Below are positions 44,005 through 52,191 of a DNA stretch of 64,000 nt, piece by piece; position 1 is the first letter of the stretch; every line of letters begins with the position of its first letter. A model generated the notes under the pieces. The model searched no databases. It saw only the letters and a list, made by a program, of their open reading frames with translations, and was not told the origin of the DNA. The stretch comes from VAZQ01 sp963817135. Its GTDB lineage: Bacteria; Pseudomonadota; Alphaproteobacteria; Rhizobiales; Xanthobacteraceae. The stretch is from positions 1-64,000 of the forward strand of contig CAWFNG010000007.1 in assembly GCA_963817135.1 (NCBI GenBank), in the 5' to 3' direction. The position numbers and the translations under genes were made by a program.

Positions 44005-44715
44005 ATGGCTGGCTTGATATCACTGCCGGCGCAAATGGCCTCTCACTTTCTCCACAACGAAGCTGATCTCGATGCGGCAGTAGCACTGCTGGGCAATGCC
44101 GACGCGCGCTTGACTGAAATTGTTGCGATTGCGGGCCCCCCCAAGCTGCGCCGGCGACCTGCTGGCTTTCCCGGACTGTGCGCGATCATCTGCTCGCAGC
44201 AGCTTTCAACCGCCAGTGCAGCGGCGATCTGGGGGCGACTTGCCAGTGCCTTTGAGCCATTTCACCACGACGCAATTCGGCACGCACGCAATGACAAGCT
44301 CGCTCGAATTGGACTTTCCCGGCCGAAGATCAAAGCCATCAAGGCGATCGGCACGGCAATTGCGAAAGGCGATATCGATCTCGATGCGCTTACCCTGCTC
44401 GACGCCGACGATGCCCATGCCGTGCTTACGGGTCTGCACGGCATCGGCCCCTGGACGGCTGACATTTATTTGCTGTTCTGCCTCGGCCATGCCGATGCCT
44501 GGCCCGCCGGCGATCTTGCCTTGCAAGAGGCAGCGCGGCTTGCTTTCGGCTTAAAGCGGCGGCCGTCCGCTAAAGAGATGGTCGAGCTCGCTGAGCAATG
44601 GCGGCCATGGCGCGGAGTCGCCGCGCATGTGTTGTGGAATTACTATCGCGTTCGCAAGCGGCGCGACGCAACGCCTCTGACCATGCGCAATCAGGCAAAG
44701 AGCAATGGCCGCTGA
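44005..44715 (+). CDS. DNA-3-methyladenine glycosylase (AlkA-like, HhH-GPD family)
   Basis: 236 residues from the ATG at 44005; the frame is open further upstream but that sequence is antisense to gluQ. Removes alkylated bases from DNA. FPGLCAIICSQQLSTASAAA is the N-terminal helix block. The helix-hairpin-helix reads LTGLHGIGPWTADIYLLFCL and the catalytic Asp is in AWPAGDLALQEAA. The last bases overlap the next gene. Confidence 0.88.
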   Translation: MAGLISLPAQMASHFLHNEADLDAAVALLGNADARLTEIVAIAGPPKLRRRPAGFPGLCAIICSQQLSTASAAAIWGRLASAFEPFHHDAIRHARNDKLARIGLSRPKIKAIKAIGTAIAKGDIDLDALTLLDADDAHAVLTGLHGIGPWTADIYLLFCLGHADAWPAGDLALQEAARLAFGLKRRPSAKEMVELAEQWRPWRGVAAHVLWNYYRVRKRRDATPLTMRNQAKSNGR

Positions 44716-45379
44716 ACTCAATGGCCCGCGACTCGAGCCGCGTTCCGGCCCGGCGCGCGCGCTGGTGGTGTTTCTGCACGGGTACGGCGCCGACGGGAAT
44801 GACCTGATCGAGATCGGGCGTGCCTGGCAAGTGCTATTGCCGCATGCCGCCTTTGTATCGCCGCATGCGCCGGAACCCTGCGGACAGGCCCCGGTAGGCA
44901 GGCAATGGTTCCCGCTGACCTTCCGCGATCCCAACGAGCGCTGGCTCGGGTGTAACAAAGCGGCGCCGGTACTGGAGAATTTTCTCAGCGCTGAACTCAA
45001 GCGGCGCAATCTTCCGGCTTCGGCACTCTCGCTGGTGGGATTCAGCCAGGGCACAATGCTCGCGCTGCATGTCGGTCTTCGGCGCGCCGTCGCGCCTTTT
45101 GCGATTGTCGGATATTCCGGCTTGTTCGTAACTCCCCCCGACGCCAATCCCGATACCTTTGCCGCTGAGATCAAATCGCGCCCGCCGGTGCTACTGATCC
45201 ACGGCGATCAGGATGACCTCATCCCGGCGCAGGCGTTGTTTCTTGCTGCCAGCGGTCTTGCTTCCCTCGGCATTCCGGTCGAATGGCACCTCTCGCACGG
45301 GATCGGCCATGGCATCGACCAGGAAGGCTTGCGTCACGGTGGGGAGTTTCTGGCTCGTCGGTTGCCTCTAGCAGCCTGA
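44705..45379 (+). CDS. Phospholipase/carboxylesterase-type alpha/beta hydrolase
   Basis: 224 residues. ALVVFLHGYGADGNDLIEIG (oxyanion region), LVGFSQGTMLALHVGL with the nucleophile Ser, LLIHGDQDDLIPAQALFLAA with the Asp and LSHGIGHGIDQEG with the His. Matches the YpfH/carboxylesterase 2 family: a small cytosolic esterase of broad specificity. It overlaps the glycosylase gene by 11 bases, suggesting co-translation. Confidence 0.88.
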   Translation: MAAELNGPRLEPRSGPARALVVFLHGYGADGNDLIEIGRAWQVLLPHAAFVSPHAPEPCGQAPVGRQWFPLTFRDPNERWLGCNKAAPVLENFLSAELKRRNLPASALSLVGFSQGTMLALHVGLRRAVAPFAIVGYSGLFVTPPDANPDTFAAEIKSRPPVLLIHGDQDDLIPAQALFLAASGLASLGIPVEWHLSHGIGHGIDQEGLRHGGEFLARRLPLAA

Positions 45380-45523
45380 AGGCCATATTGAACTGGATCG
45401 CAGCGCCAACACCCCGCTTGGATGCGCTTGCAGTTTATCGATTAAGTCCCGGAGCGGGCTTCACAATCCCGACCGGCTGTCCTATAGACTGGGGCCGTTG
45501 GCTGGGAAAGGAGGAGACAGGAG

Positions 45524-46081
45524 TTGAACGTGCACGTCTCGCCCACGGGATTTCCGGCCCTCGTGCTCAACGCCGATTTCCGGCCGCTTAGCTATTATCC
45601 GCTGTCGCTGTGGTCGTGGCAGGACGCCATCAAGGCGGTATTTCTGGAGCGGGTAAATATCGTTGCCGAATACGAGCGCGCGGTGCGCAGCCCGAGCCGG
45701 CAGATGCAGCTTCCCAGCGTCGTATCGCTCAAGACCTTCGTTAAACCGGCCACCCAACCCGCCTTCACCCGTTTTAACGTATTTCTGCGGGACAAGTTCT
45801 GCTGCCAGTACTGCGGCTCACGCGATGACCTTACCTTCGATCACTTGTTGCCGCGCTCCCGCGGCGGACACACCACTTGGATCAATGTCATCGCCGCATG
45901 TTCCTGTTGCAATCTCAAGAAGGGCAACATGACGATGGATGAGGCCGGCATGCGGCCCTCGCAGATGCCGTTTCAGCCCACGGTTCATCATCTTCACCGC
46001 AACGGCCGCCTATTCCCTCCCAATTATTTGCATCAAAGCTGGCTCGATTATCTCTATTGGGACACCGAGCTCGATCCCTGA
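45524..46081 (+). CDS. HNH endonuclease family protein
   Basis: 185 residues starting at TTG, with AAAGGAGGAGACAGGAG directly upstream. FPALVLNADFRPLSYYPLSL at the start and the zinc/HNH part FCCQYCGSRDDLTFDHLLPR, SRGGHTTWINVIAACSCCN, LKKGNMT. Two CxxC pairs and DHLLPRSRGG are intact. Common in alphaproteobacteria as a stand-alone chromosomal gene; its biological role is not settled. No restriction-modification partner is seen. Confidence 0.88.
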   Translation: MNVHVSPTGFPALVLNADFRPLSYYPLSLWSWQDAIKAVFLERVNIVAEYERAVRSPSRQMQLPSVVSLKTFVKPATQPAFTRFNVFLRDKFCCQYCGSRDDLTFDHLLPRSRGGHTTWINVIAACSCCNLKKGNMTMDEAGMRPSQMPFQPTVHHLHRNGRLFPPNYLHQSWLDYLYWDTELDP

Positions 46082-46095
46082 TCGGATTATCCACT

Positions 46096-46638
46096 CTACC
46101 CCGGCCGGTTACGGCGTTTCCGCCATTCCGCTGCCGCCGCCCACGCAGCTATGGCTGCGAGCAGTAACGAAATCAGCGCGTTGTAGCCGGCAAGCGAAAA
46201 CCCGAGAAAGCGCCACGGCGCCTCGTCGCAACGCACTACATTGATGGATTGCAGTTGCTCTACAAGTTCGCGCCCAGTCCGGATCTCGCTGAGCGAGCCG
46301 GAACATTCCTGCGGTCCCGCCCACAGTTTCCATTCGATGCCGGAATGATAAGCGCCGAGCGCCGCGTTCCACAGCATTCCGACGGCGATTGCGATCAGCG
46401 CGGCAAGCAGCACCTTGCGGGAAGCGCCGGCCTGGTCGCCGATTGCCACCATGACGGCAAGCGGCACCGCGAAATAGTAGGCATAGCGCTGCTCGAGACA
46501 TAGCGGGCAGGGCTTCAGGCCCATTCCGTATTGAAAGATCCAAGCCCCTGCGATCGCAGCGGCTCCGGTCACGGCAATGGCAATCGCCGCCGAGGCGACC
46601 GGCCTCGACGTTATCATGCTGCTCGTTTGAACAGGCAT
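46096..46638 (-). CDS. dsbB: Disulfide bond formation protein B
   Basis: 180 residues from the ATG at 46638; the open frame upstream runs through a dispersed repeat and is not coding. Four membrane helices. The quinone-side pair is in GLKPCPLCLEQRYAYYFAVP, the periplasmic pair in WAGPQECSG and VVRCDEAPWRFLG. Re-oxidises DsbA. The adjacent gene is convergent. Confidence 0.9.
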   Translation of the reverse strand: MPVQTSSMITSRPVASAAIAIAVTGAAAIAGAWIFQYGMGLKPCPLCLEQRYAYYFAVPLAVMVAIGDQAGASRKVLLAALIAIAVGMLWNAALGAYHSGIEWKLWAGPQECSGSLSEIRTGRELVEQLQSINVVRCDEAPWRFLGFSLAGYNALISLLLAAIAAWAAAAEWRKRRNRPG

Positions 46639-46656
46639 GCGCGCCGTGCTCCCTAT

Positions 46657-46722
46657 TAGCCCGGATGGAGCCAAAGGGTCGGCGCATAGCGCCGCCCGAT
46701 GACAGGCTCCGCGCAATCCGGG
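46657..46722. repeat. Dispersed repeat, GCCCGGATGGAGCC...GGCTCCGCGCAATCCGGG
   Basis: Inverted arms AGCCCGGATGGAGCC and GGCTCCGCGCAATCCGGG surround a hairpin GGCGCATAGCGCC. It shares GCGCCGCCCGATGACAGGCT and the flanking arms with 63559-63665. It sits at the 5' end of dsbB. Confidence 0.75.
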
Positions 46723-46873
46723 AATCATCTGCGCATGGGACCCCGGATTTCGCTACAGTCGATCATATATTGTTACCAACTGCGGATTTAACAGGGGATT
46801 GCATCCGGCGGGCTCAAGCCTCACTGCTTTGGTTTTGCAGAGAAATGCGCCCGCAGCTATAGATTGCTTGCAA

Positions 46874-46958
46874 GCCGGTGTGGCGGAATTGGTAGACGCG
46901 CGCGACTCAAAATCGCGTTCCGCAAGGAGTGTGGGTTCGATTCCCTCCACCGGCACCA
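46874..46958 (+). tRNA. tRNA-Leu (anticodon CAA)
   Basis: 85 bases, complete with CCA. Acceptor GCCGGTG/CACCGGC, D arm with GGAATTGGTAGACGCG, anticodon stem GCGCGA/TCGCG with loop CTCAAAA (CAA), long variable arm and T arm GTGGGTTCGATTCCC. The class II shape fits leucine. Confidence 0.95.
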
Positions 46959-47006
46959 ATTTTGATTTCGCGGCGATGTGCTCCATTCTCATTGGAGAAG
47001 CCAAGA

Positions 47007-48257
47007 TTGGAAGTGCCGGCTGCATTCGAGGTCGCCAAGCACACCTTGCTTTCCGGTGGACTTATCCTGGCAATCGGCACGCTGACCGGCTTATTGGCTC
47101 AGAAGGTCAAGATTCCCGACGTCGCAGTCTTTCTACTCGTCGGCATGCTGATCGGTCCGGAGACGCTGGGCCTGATAAACATCAGGGCCGATTCCGCATT
47201 GAACCAGGTCATTCTTCTGTTCGGCGCCAGTTACATCCTGTTCAATGGCGGGGCTTCTCTGCGCTTCGAGATACTGAAACAGGTTTGGATTACCATTGTC
47301 GTGCTCGCGACCGTCGGCGTAGTAATCACCGCCGCCCTCACCGGCATCGCCGCATATTACATCCTCGGTGTTCCATTGATCGTGGCGCTGCTCCTCGGGG
47401 CCACACTCGCCTCGACCGACCCGGCAACGCTGGTTCCGATTTTTCAACAGGTCAAAATTCGCGATCGCGTAGCCCAAACCGTCGTGAGCGAATTGGCATT
47501 CAACGACGCGACGGGGGCAATCACCACATTCGGCGTGCTGGCGGTGGCGATGGGGACCGGCGAGTTCTCTTTGGCATCATCGCTGTTTGATCTGCTCAAG
47601 CAATTGATGATCGGGATCGTGGCCGGCGGCGCTCTCGGATATTTGGCTGCGCTGCTCATCGCGCACGAGCGATGGGCATTCCTCGCCGAATACGCCCCCG
47701 TAGTGACGGTGGCGGCCATCATCGGCGCCTATTTCGCTGCCGACGGTTTGCAGGCCAGCGGATTCACCGCAGTTTTTGTCTTTGGCATCGCGCTCGGAAA
47801 CCAGAACTCTTTCGGCTTCAAGATGAAGGCAGGCGAGGCGCAGAGACTCGAAGAATTCGTGATGACCACCGCATTCATCATACGGTTGTTCATTTTTATC
47901 CCGCTCGGTGCCCAGGTCGATTTTGGACTAATGGGCAAATATTTGGCCGGCGGAATCGCTGTGGTTGCCATTTTCGTGCTGATCGCCCGGCCGGTGACGG
48001 TTTTCCTATGTGCCCTGCCCGATCGGCATGCGCGCTGGGACCTGAATGAACTGCTCTTCATGTGTTGGACCCGCGAAACCGGCGTCATTCCGGCCGCATT
48101 GGCCGGCCTGCTGCTTGGCATGAAGGCCCCCGATGCCCAGATGATTGCCTCTGTCACCTTCATTGCCGTTCTCATGACCATCTTGATACAGGCACCGACG
48201 ACAAAATGGCTGGCCGGCAAGCTCAATCTTCTGGACTCACCTTCCGACGCGCATTGA
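47007..48257 (+). CDS. K+/H+ antiporter, CPA1/NhaP2 type
   Basis: 416 residues from TTG 47007, with GGAGAAG about nine bases upstream; earlier in-frame codons lie inside the tRNA-Leu gene. About twelve membrane helices. Blocks: VAVFLLVGMLIGPETLGLIN, LFGASYILFNGGASLRFEIL, LLLGATLASTDPATLVPIFQ (ion-site Thr-Asp region) and VVSELAFNDATGA with the ND pair. MCWTRETGVIPAALAGLLLG is typical of the NhaP2/CvrA branch. No C-terminal TrkA domain is present, unlike full-length NhaP2. Confidence 0.85.
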   Translation: MEVPAAFEVAKHTLLSGGLILAIGTLTGLLAQKVKIPDVAVFLLVGMLIGPETLGLINIRADSALNQVILLFGASYILFNGGASLRFEILKQVWITIVVLATVGVVITAALTGIAAYYILGVPLIVALLLGATLASTDPATLVPIFQQVKIRDRVAQTVVSELAFNDATGAITTFGVLAVAMGTGEFSLASSLFDLLKQLMIGIVAGGALGYLAALLIAHERWAFLAEYAPVVTVAAIIGAYFAADGLQASGFTAVFVFGIALGNQNSFGFKMKAGEAQRLEEFVMTTAFIIRLFIFIPLGAQVDFGLMGKYLAGGIAVVAIFVLIARPVTVFLCALPDRHARWDLNELLFMCWTRETGVIPAALAGLLLGMKAPDAQMIASVTFIAVLMTILIQAPTTKWLAGKLNLLDSPSDAH

Positions 48258-48425
48258 CGCTGGGCGGGCGTCGCATGTAAAATCCTCACACCCAAGTTTT
48301 CGGTCTGCCTTGCCAAGCTACCGTTTTCGGCCGCTCTCAAGTCATTCCCTAAAACTCGGATCTACTGGTCGCGTGCGAGCCAAGGTGCGTGACCGTCTAC
48401 ATGAGCACAATGCAAGGAGACCAAT

Positions 48426-48629
48426 ATGGCAACAGGAACGGTAAAGTGGTTCAACCCGACAAAGGGATACGGATTCATTGCGCCGCAAGGCGGCGGTAAG
48501 GATGTCTTTGTTCACATTTCCGCCGTCGAGCGCGCAGGATTGACCTCCCTTAATGAGGGGCAGAAGGTCCAATATGAAGTCGTGAGCAATCGCGGCAAGG
48601 AATCGGCAGAGAACCTTAAGGTCGGCTAA
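48426..48629 (+). CDS. cspA: Cold shock protein
   Basis: 67 residues, one cold-shock domain. RNP1 GYGFIAP and RNP2 DVFVHISA are intact, opening MATGTVKWFNPTKGYGFIAP. AAGGAG is five bases before the ATG-proximal AATATG. The leader of about 160 bases could carry the usual temperature-sensitive structure. Followed by a clear terminator. Confidence 0.95.
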   Translation: MATGTVKWFNPTKGYGFIAPQGGGKDVFVHISAVERAGLTSLNEGQKVQYEVVSNRGKESAENLKVG

Positions 48630-48663
48630 CCAGTCAGCCTGACGCCATATCAAAATTGAAGGT

Positions 48664-48697
48664 GCCCGCCAGTGCTTGAGCTGGCGGGCATTTTTTT
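48664..48697 (+). terminator. Rho-independent terminator of cspA
   Basis: GCCCGCCAG-TGCTTGAG-CTGGCGGGC followed by a run of T. Confidence 0.9.
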
Positions 48698-48753
48698 GCG
48701 CGGCGAAAGCGGACCCCCACCTGCGGTAGACCGGCAAGTCAACCCCTTTCTCT

Positions 48754-48915
48754 TCACCAGAGCGGCGGAAGACCGCCTTGATAAATGGGTAGCGTGTCAG
48801 AGGACGCGCGATGAAAATGTGCATGGCTGAAGAGCAGTGCGCCGCCAATAAAGCCGATGCAGAGCACGAATATCACTGCCAATCTCGATGCAGCATGAAC
48901 AATAGGGTGAGTCAT
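48754..48915 (-). CDS. 53-residue membrane protein
   Basis: ATG at 48915 with AAGGAGA seven bases upstream. Opens MTHPIVHAASRLAVIFVLCI; one helix (LAVIFVLCIGFIGGALLFS) followed by a short outer segment with His (HAHFHRASSDTLP). Family unknown. It faces the cspA terminator. Confidence 0.6.
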   Translation of the reverse strand: MTHPIVHAASRLAVIFVLCIGFIGGALLFSHAHFHRASSDTLPIYQGGLPPLW

Positions 48916-49245
48916 GAATGCTCTCCTTCTTTGTTGATCGCGGAAAAAGAGGACGGAGCTCGCCGTCAGGCGGGGGCAAATCAATAAGACGGCGGAGCGG
49001 GGGGTGCCGAATCGATTGCACCCTAGGGGACGAGACATAAGTCTCCGCAGGGATTGCGCAAATCACGTTATTGTGCAGTGCAATATTGCGGACGCGGTTC
49101 GCAATTTCCGCAGGGCTCGTGCCACAATTCGGCAGTCAAAAAGACGCCAATGATGACACCGCCCCCCGCCTTGTCAGCTTGCTCCAGACACGCAGGCGAG
49201 CGTGCGTGCGCTGAACACCGCCAGGATTTGCTTCGGGGCTCGGAG

Positions 49246-49407
49246 TTATTTCAGAGCGACGCTGACCGACGTCCAGTTCGCCTGGACCGAAGAGCCGAGG
49301 CTGTTGACCGTCGAGATAATGGCGAGCGCAATCCCGGCGGCAAGTATTGCATATTCGATCGACGTAGCGCCTGCTTCATTGCGCAGGAATGCGGCAAGCC
49401 GGTGCAT
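49246..49407 (-). CDS. Flp-family type IVb pilin
   Basis: 53 residues: basic start MHRLAAFLRNEAGATSIEYA, the hallmark Glu-Tyr (GATSIEYA) at the start of the helix, then ILAAGIALAIISTVNSLG and a polar end. Flp pilins are processed by a prepilin peptidase and assembled by the tad machinery. No cpa or tad genes are nearby, so this is an isolated copy. GAGG lies six bases before the ATG. Confidence 0.88.
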   Translation of the reverse strand: MHRLAAFLRNEAGATSIEYAILAAGIALAIISTVNSLGSSVQANWTSVSVALK

Positions 49408-49450
49408 GGTGCGCCTCGCATATTTTTTACGAGGCTACTCCTACGGCGCC

Positions 49451-49480
49451 AAAAAACCACCGCGCTGTGACAGCGCGGTT
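49451..49480 (-). terminator. Rho-independent terminator, minus strand
   Basis: Nine-base stem ACCGCGCTG/CAGCGCGGT with loop TGA, followed on the minus strand by GGTTTTTT. It is downstream of the 61-residue gene at 49536-49721. Confidence 0.85.
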
Positions 49481-49535
49481 AAAGAAGGCTTAGCAGTATT
49501 GTGAAGAGTTGCACGCGTTCACGCACGAGCCGTGA

Positions 49536-49721
49536 CTACGGCTTCGAGATCGACTGATTTGCCTTGGCAGCGGTGCGACGATCCGGATCGGATCGGCGGT
49601 CTCGGTTCGCGCGTCTCTCGCCGACCGAATGCCGCTCCTGCTCGGAGCGTGTGTCGGCGCCGCTACGCCGATCGTTGCCGGATCGTCTGCCGAGACGGGA
49701 TCGCCGTTCGCCCTGATCCAT
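49536..49721 (-). CDS. Small protein rich in RRxxxDRR motifs
   Basis: 61 residues from an ATG with GGAGAT eight bases upstream: MDQGERRSRLGRRSGNDRRS, then TRSEQERHSVGERRANRDRR. The repeated G-ERR...DRR pattern recurs, as I recall, in many rhizobial small proteins of unknown function. Strongly basic with alternating acid residues. It has its own terminator. Confidence 0.65.
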   Translation of the reverse strand: MDQGERRSRLGRRSGNDRRSGADTRSEQERHSVGERRANRDRRSDPDRRTAAKANQSISKP

Positions 49722-49891
49722 GACGTATCTCCAAGGTTGGCAGCATCGCACCCCTCCGTGAACAACCGGTAAAGTTGCCCCCTCGCGGGCTGACCCGTCT
49801 TGCGCGTTGCGCAGCGCGGAATTCCTCTCGCGTGCCAGACTCTTGTCACAAACGGCATTTATTGAGCCACCTCGTGTCGGGGGAGAGCACG

Positions 49892-50098
49892 ATGGAAATG
49901 TATGAAGTACAACATTGCCCGCATGGCCGCTGGGATCGGCAACAGTCGCGAATCGTGGCGGCAAGGGATGAGGAAGAAGCCGCATATAAGGTGACGGGGG
50001 AACGGCTCAAGAAAGACGGCGATCGGAGAAAGGCCCGCCTGCGGGTTGTGCGGCTGGGCAACGGCAGCCCGCCGCCAACCGTGTTCTACGCCGCGTAA
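49892..50098 (+). CDS. Small conserved hypothetical protein
   Basis: 68 residues from an ATG preceded by GGGGAGAG: MEMYEVQHCPHGRWDRQQSR then AARDEEEAAYKVTGERLKKD. Soluble, with a mixed alpha/beta pattern. The C-terminus ends PPTVFYAA. Family not known to me by name. Confidence 0.6.
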   Translation: MEMYEVQHCPHGRWDRQQSRIVAARDEEEAAYKVTGERLKKDGDRRKARLRVVRLGNGSPPPTVFYAA

Positions 50099-50183
50099 GG
50101 GGCTAGCAAGGTTTGCCCCGTCCGGTTGCTGGGGCTAGCGCGCTCGGGTAGGCTTTGGTTGCATTCTGCCACCGAGGCCCATC

Positions 50184-51047
50184 ATGAATGTCGCCACCGC
50201 CGTCCGACTCGATCTCGTCCCGCTGTCCAAACACATCGGCGCTGAACTGCGGGGGATCGATTTGCGCGCTCCGCTCGACCCCGAATTGCGCCGGCAGATT
50301 TATCGGGCATGGCTCGACCATTCTGTGCTGGTGTTTCGCAGTCAAAGCCTGACGCAAGACGACCTGCTGCGCGTGACCGGATATTTCGGCGAGATCGGCC
50401 CGCTTACTCGGCCGGTCAAGTTCCGCCCCAAAGGCTATGACCGGCTGCACCCCAACATCATGATGATCTCCAACATCCGGGAAAACGGCGAGACCATCGG
50501 CGCGCTTCCCGATGGCGAGATGCATTTCCACCACGATCAGATCCATGCGGAAGTGCCGCACAATGCGACGCTGCTCTATTCTGTCGAAGTACCGAGCTAC
50601 GGCGGCGATACCTTGTTCGCGAGCGGCTATGGCGCCTACGATACGCTGGATCCCGCGATCAAGTCGAAACTCGCCGGCCGCCGCGCCTTCCATCACTACA
50701 ATTACGGCACGACTACGCGCGGCGGTACGCAGGGGACCGAGGCATTCAGCGAATCGGTCCACCCCGTGTTCCGCACGCATGACGAGACCGGACGCAAGGC
50801 GATTTACGTCAATCGCCTAATGACCACGCGAATCGAGGGCTTGCCTCCGGCCGAGAGCGACGCGCTTCTTGCGGCGCTGTTCGATCATTCCGAGAAGCCG
50901 GAATTCGTCTATCGACACGTCTGGCGGGTCGGCGACCTCATTATTTGGGATAACCGTTGCTCCATGCATGCGCGCGACGACTTCCCCTCCGACCAGCGCC
51001 GGCTCATGCTGCGCACCACGGTACAAGGGACGCAGAAGCCGCACTGA
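50184..51047 (+). CDS. TauD/TfdA-family Fe(II)/2-oxoglutarate dioxygenase
   Basis: 287 residues. Metal ligands: MHFHHDQIHAEVPHNAT gives the HxD, and DNRCSMHARDD the distal His; the 2-oxoglutarate Arg is in RRLMLRTTVQG. ELRGIDLRAPLDPELRRQIY and LTQDDLLRVTGYFGEIGPLT at the start are usual. Relatives oxidise taurine, 2,4-D, alkylsulfates and other acids. Its substrate is unknown; the next gene on the opposite strand is a carboxylate receptor. Confidence 0.87.
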   Translation: MNVATAVRLDLVPLSKHIGAELRGIDLRAPLDPELRRQIYRAWLDHSVLVFRSQSLTQDDLLRVTGYFGEIGPLTRPVKFRPKGYDRLHPNIMMISNIRENGETIGALPDGEMHFHHDQIHAEVPHNATLLYSVEVPSYGGDTLFASGYGAYDTLDPAIKSKLAGRRAFHHYNYGTTTRGGTQGTEAFSESVHPVFRTHDETGRKAIYVNRLMTTRIEGLPPAESDALLAALFDHSEKPEFVYRHVWRVGDLIIWDNRCSMHARDDFPSDQRRLMLRTTVQGTQKPH

Positions 51048-51167
51048 CTGGTGTCTTTCGGCAGGATACTATCGGCGTTCGCGTCGAATTGTATTGCGTC
51101 GATTGGCGCAATACACTGCGCTATTCCGCAGTGCGCGCTGGTGCAGCCGTGATACCAGAGCCAGTTT

Positions 51168-52142
51168 TCAATTGCCGCTGATACTGCGCAGCTTCTGGAT
51201 CAGATCGGGGGCGCGCGCTTGCAGCGCGTTCCATTCGACCTCATAAGCGGTCTGCAGATATTTGTCGTTCTCCTGCGCCGAGAACTTCACCTTCGTTACC
51301 CTGTTTCCGATCTCTTTCCATTCCCGCACGTTTTCATCGTCGAAATGCTTCACCATCCTCGGCTCGAACTCGGCCGTCAGCGCGATCAGCTGATTGCGGG
51401 TCGCTTCGGGCAATGCTTTCCATTTATCGAAATTCATCAAGGCCACCACATTGCTAGGCCAGAAGAACGGCAGATCGATCACATATTTGACCGACTCCAG
51501 CCAGCCGCGCTTGAGCGGCCCTGTGACCGGCCAGCCGAAGCCGTCCACCACCCCGGAACTCAGTGCGGTGTAGACCTCGGGGGCGTTGATGGTGATCGCG
51601 GTCATGCCGAGTTCGTGCATGAACTTGTCGTAAAGAACCCCAGAGCGCATTTTGAGGCCGCGCAGGTCGGCTAGCGTCTTCGGCTCTTTCTTGGTCCAGA
51701 GATAGAACGGCGAGACCTGCAGGCGACCGAGATAGCGCGCATTGATCTTGTTTGCGTGCTCGTCGACCATAAAGTCGTAAAACCCGCTCTTGCGTTCCTC
51801 GCTTGGGGTGAGCTTGGACAGCACGAATGCCTGCGAGGCCGGGATCTGGTCCTGATAGTCGCCGCTCGGCACGAAAATCAAATCAATGACGCCGGTGCGA
51901 AGCGCCTCCACCTGCTGGAAGCGGCCGATCACCTCGGGGCCGCCGACGTAGTTCACTCTGAGCTGGGAGCCAAGCTTCGCATTGACTTCCGCGACCCAGA
52001 CATTCGCCATGGCAAGAACGGGATCGTTCTTGGGAATGAACGAAATCGCGCGCATCATTTCTGCGGCGATGCCGACGTGCGCGCACGTAAGCTCCAGAGG
52101 AAGAGTCAGGACGAATGGGAGAACGAATTTAGCAAGACGCAT
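51168..52142 (-). CDS. TRAP-type transporter substrate-binding protein (DctP family)
   Basis: 324 residues with a signal peptide (MRLAKFVLPFVLTLPLELTC...GIAAE). DctP blocks: VEALRTGVIDLIFVPSGDYQ, KTLADLRGLKMRSGVLYDKF and ITINAPEVYTALSSGVVDGF. The Arg in RGLKMRS pairs with the ligand carboxylate. No TRAP membrane subunits (DctQ, DctM) are encoded nearby. Last gene of a run with MmgE/PrpD and Fe-ADH genes, so a carboxylic acid substrate is likely. Confidence 0.87.
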   Translation of the reverse strand: MRLAKFVLPFVLTLPLELTCAHVGIAAEMMRAISFIPKNDPVLAMANVWVAEVNAKLGSQLRVNYVGGPEVIGRFQQVEALRTGVIDLIFVPSGDYQDQIPASQAFVLSKLTPSEERKSGFYDFMVDEHANKINARYLGRLQVSPFYLWTKKEPKTLADLRGLKMRSGVLYDKFMHELGMTAITINAPEVYTALSSGVVDGFGWPVTGPLKRGWLESVKYVIDLPFFWPSNVVALMNFDKWKALPEATRNQLIALTAEFEPRMVKHFDDENVREWKEIGNRVTKVKFSAQENDKYLQTAYEVEWNALQARAPDLIQKLRSISGN

Positions 52143-52191
52143 TTGCGGACCTACCCTACGCAGGACGAGAACCGCAGAATTAGGCAGCCGT

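Noticed and set aside
46638..46728. 30-residue N-terminal extension of DsbB
   Set aside because: It is translated from a dispersed repeat; the ATG at 46638 gives the family length.
49490..49858. 122-residue minus-strand frame and plus-strand frames over 49532-49723
   Set aside because: Shadows of the 61-residue RRxxxDRR protein, which has a ribosome binding site and terminator.
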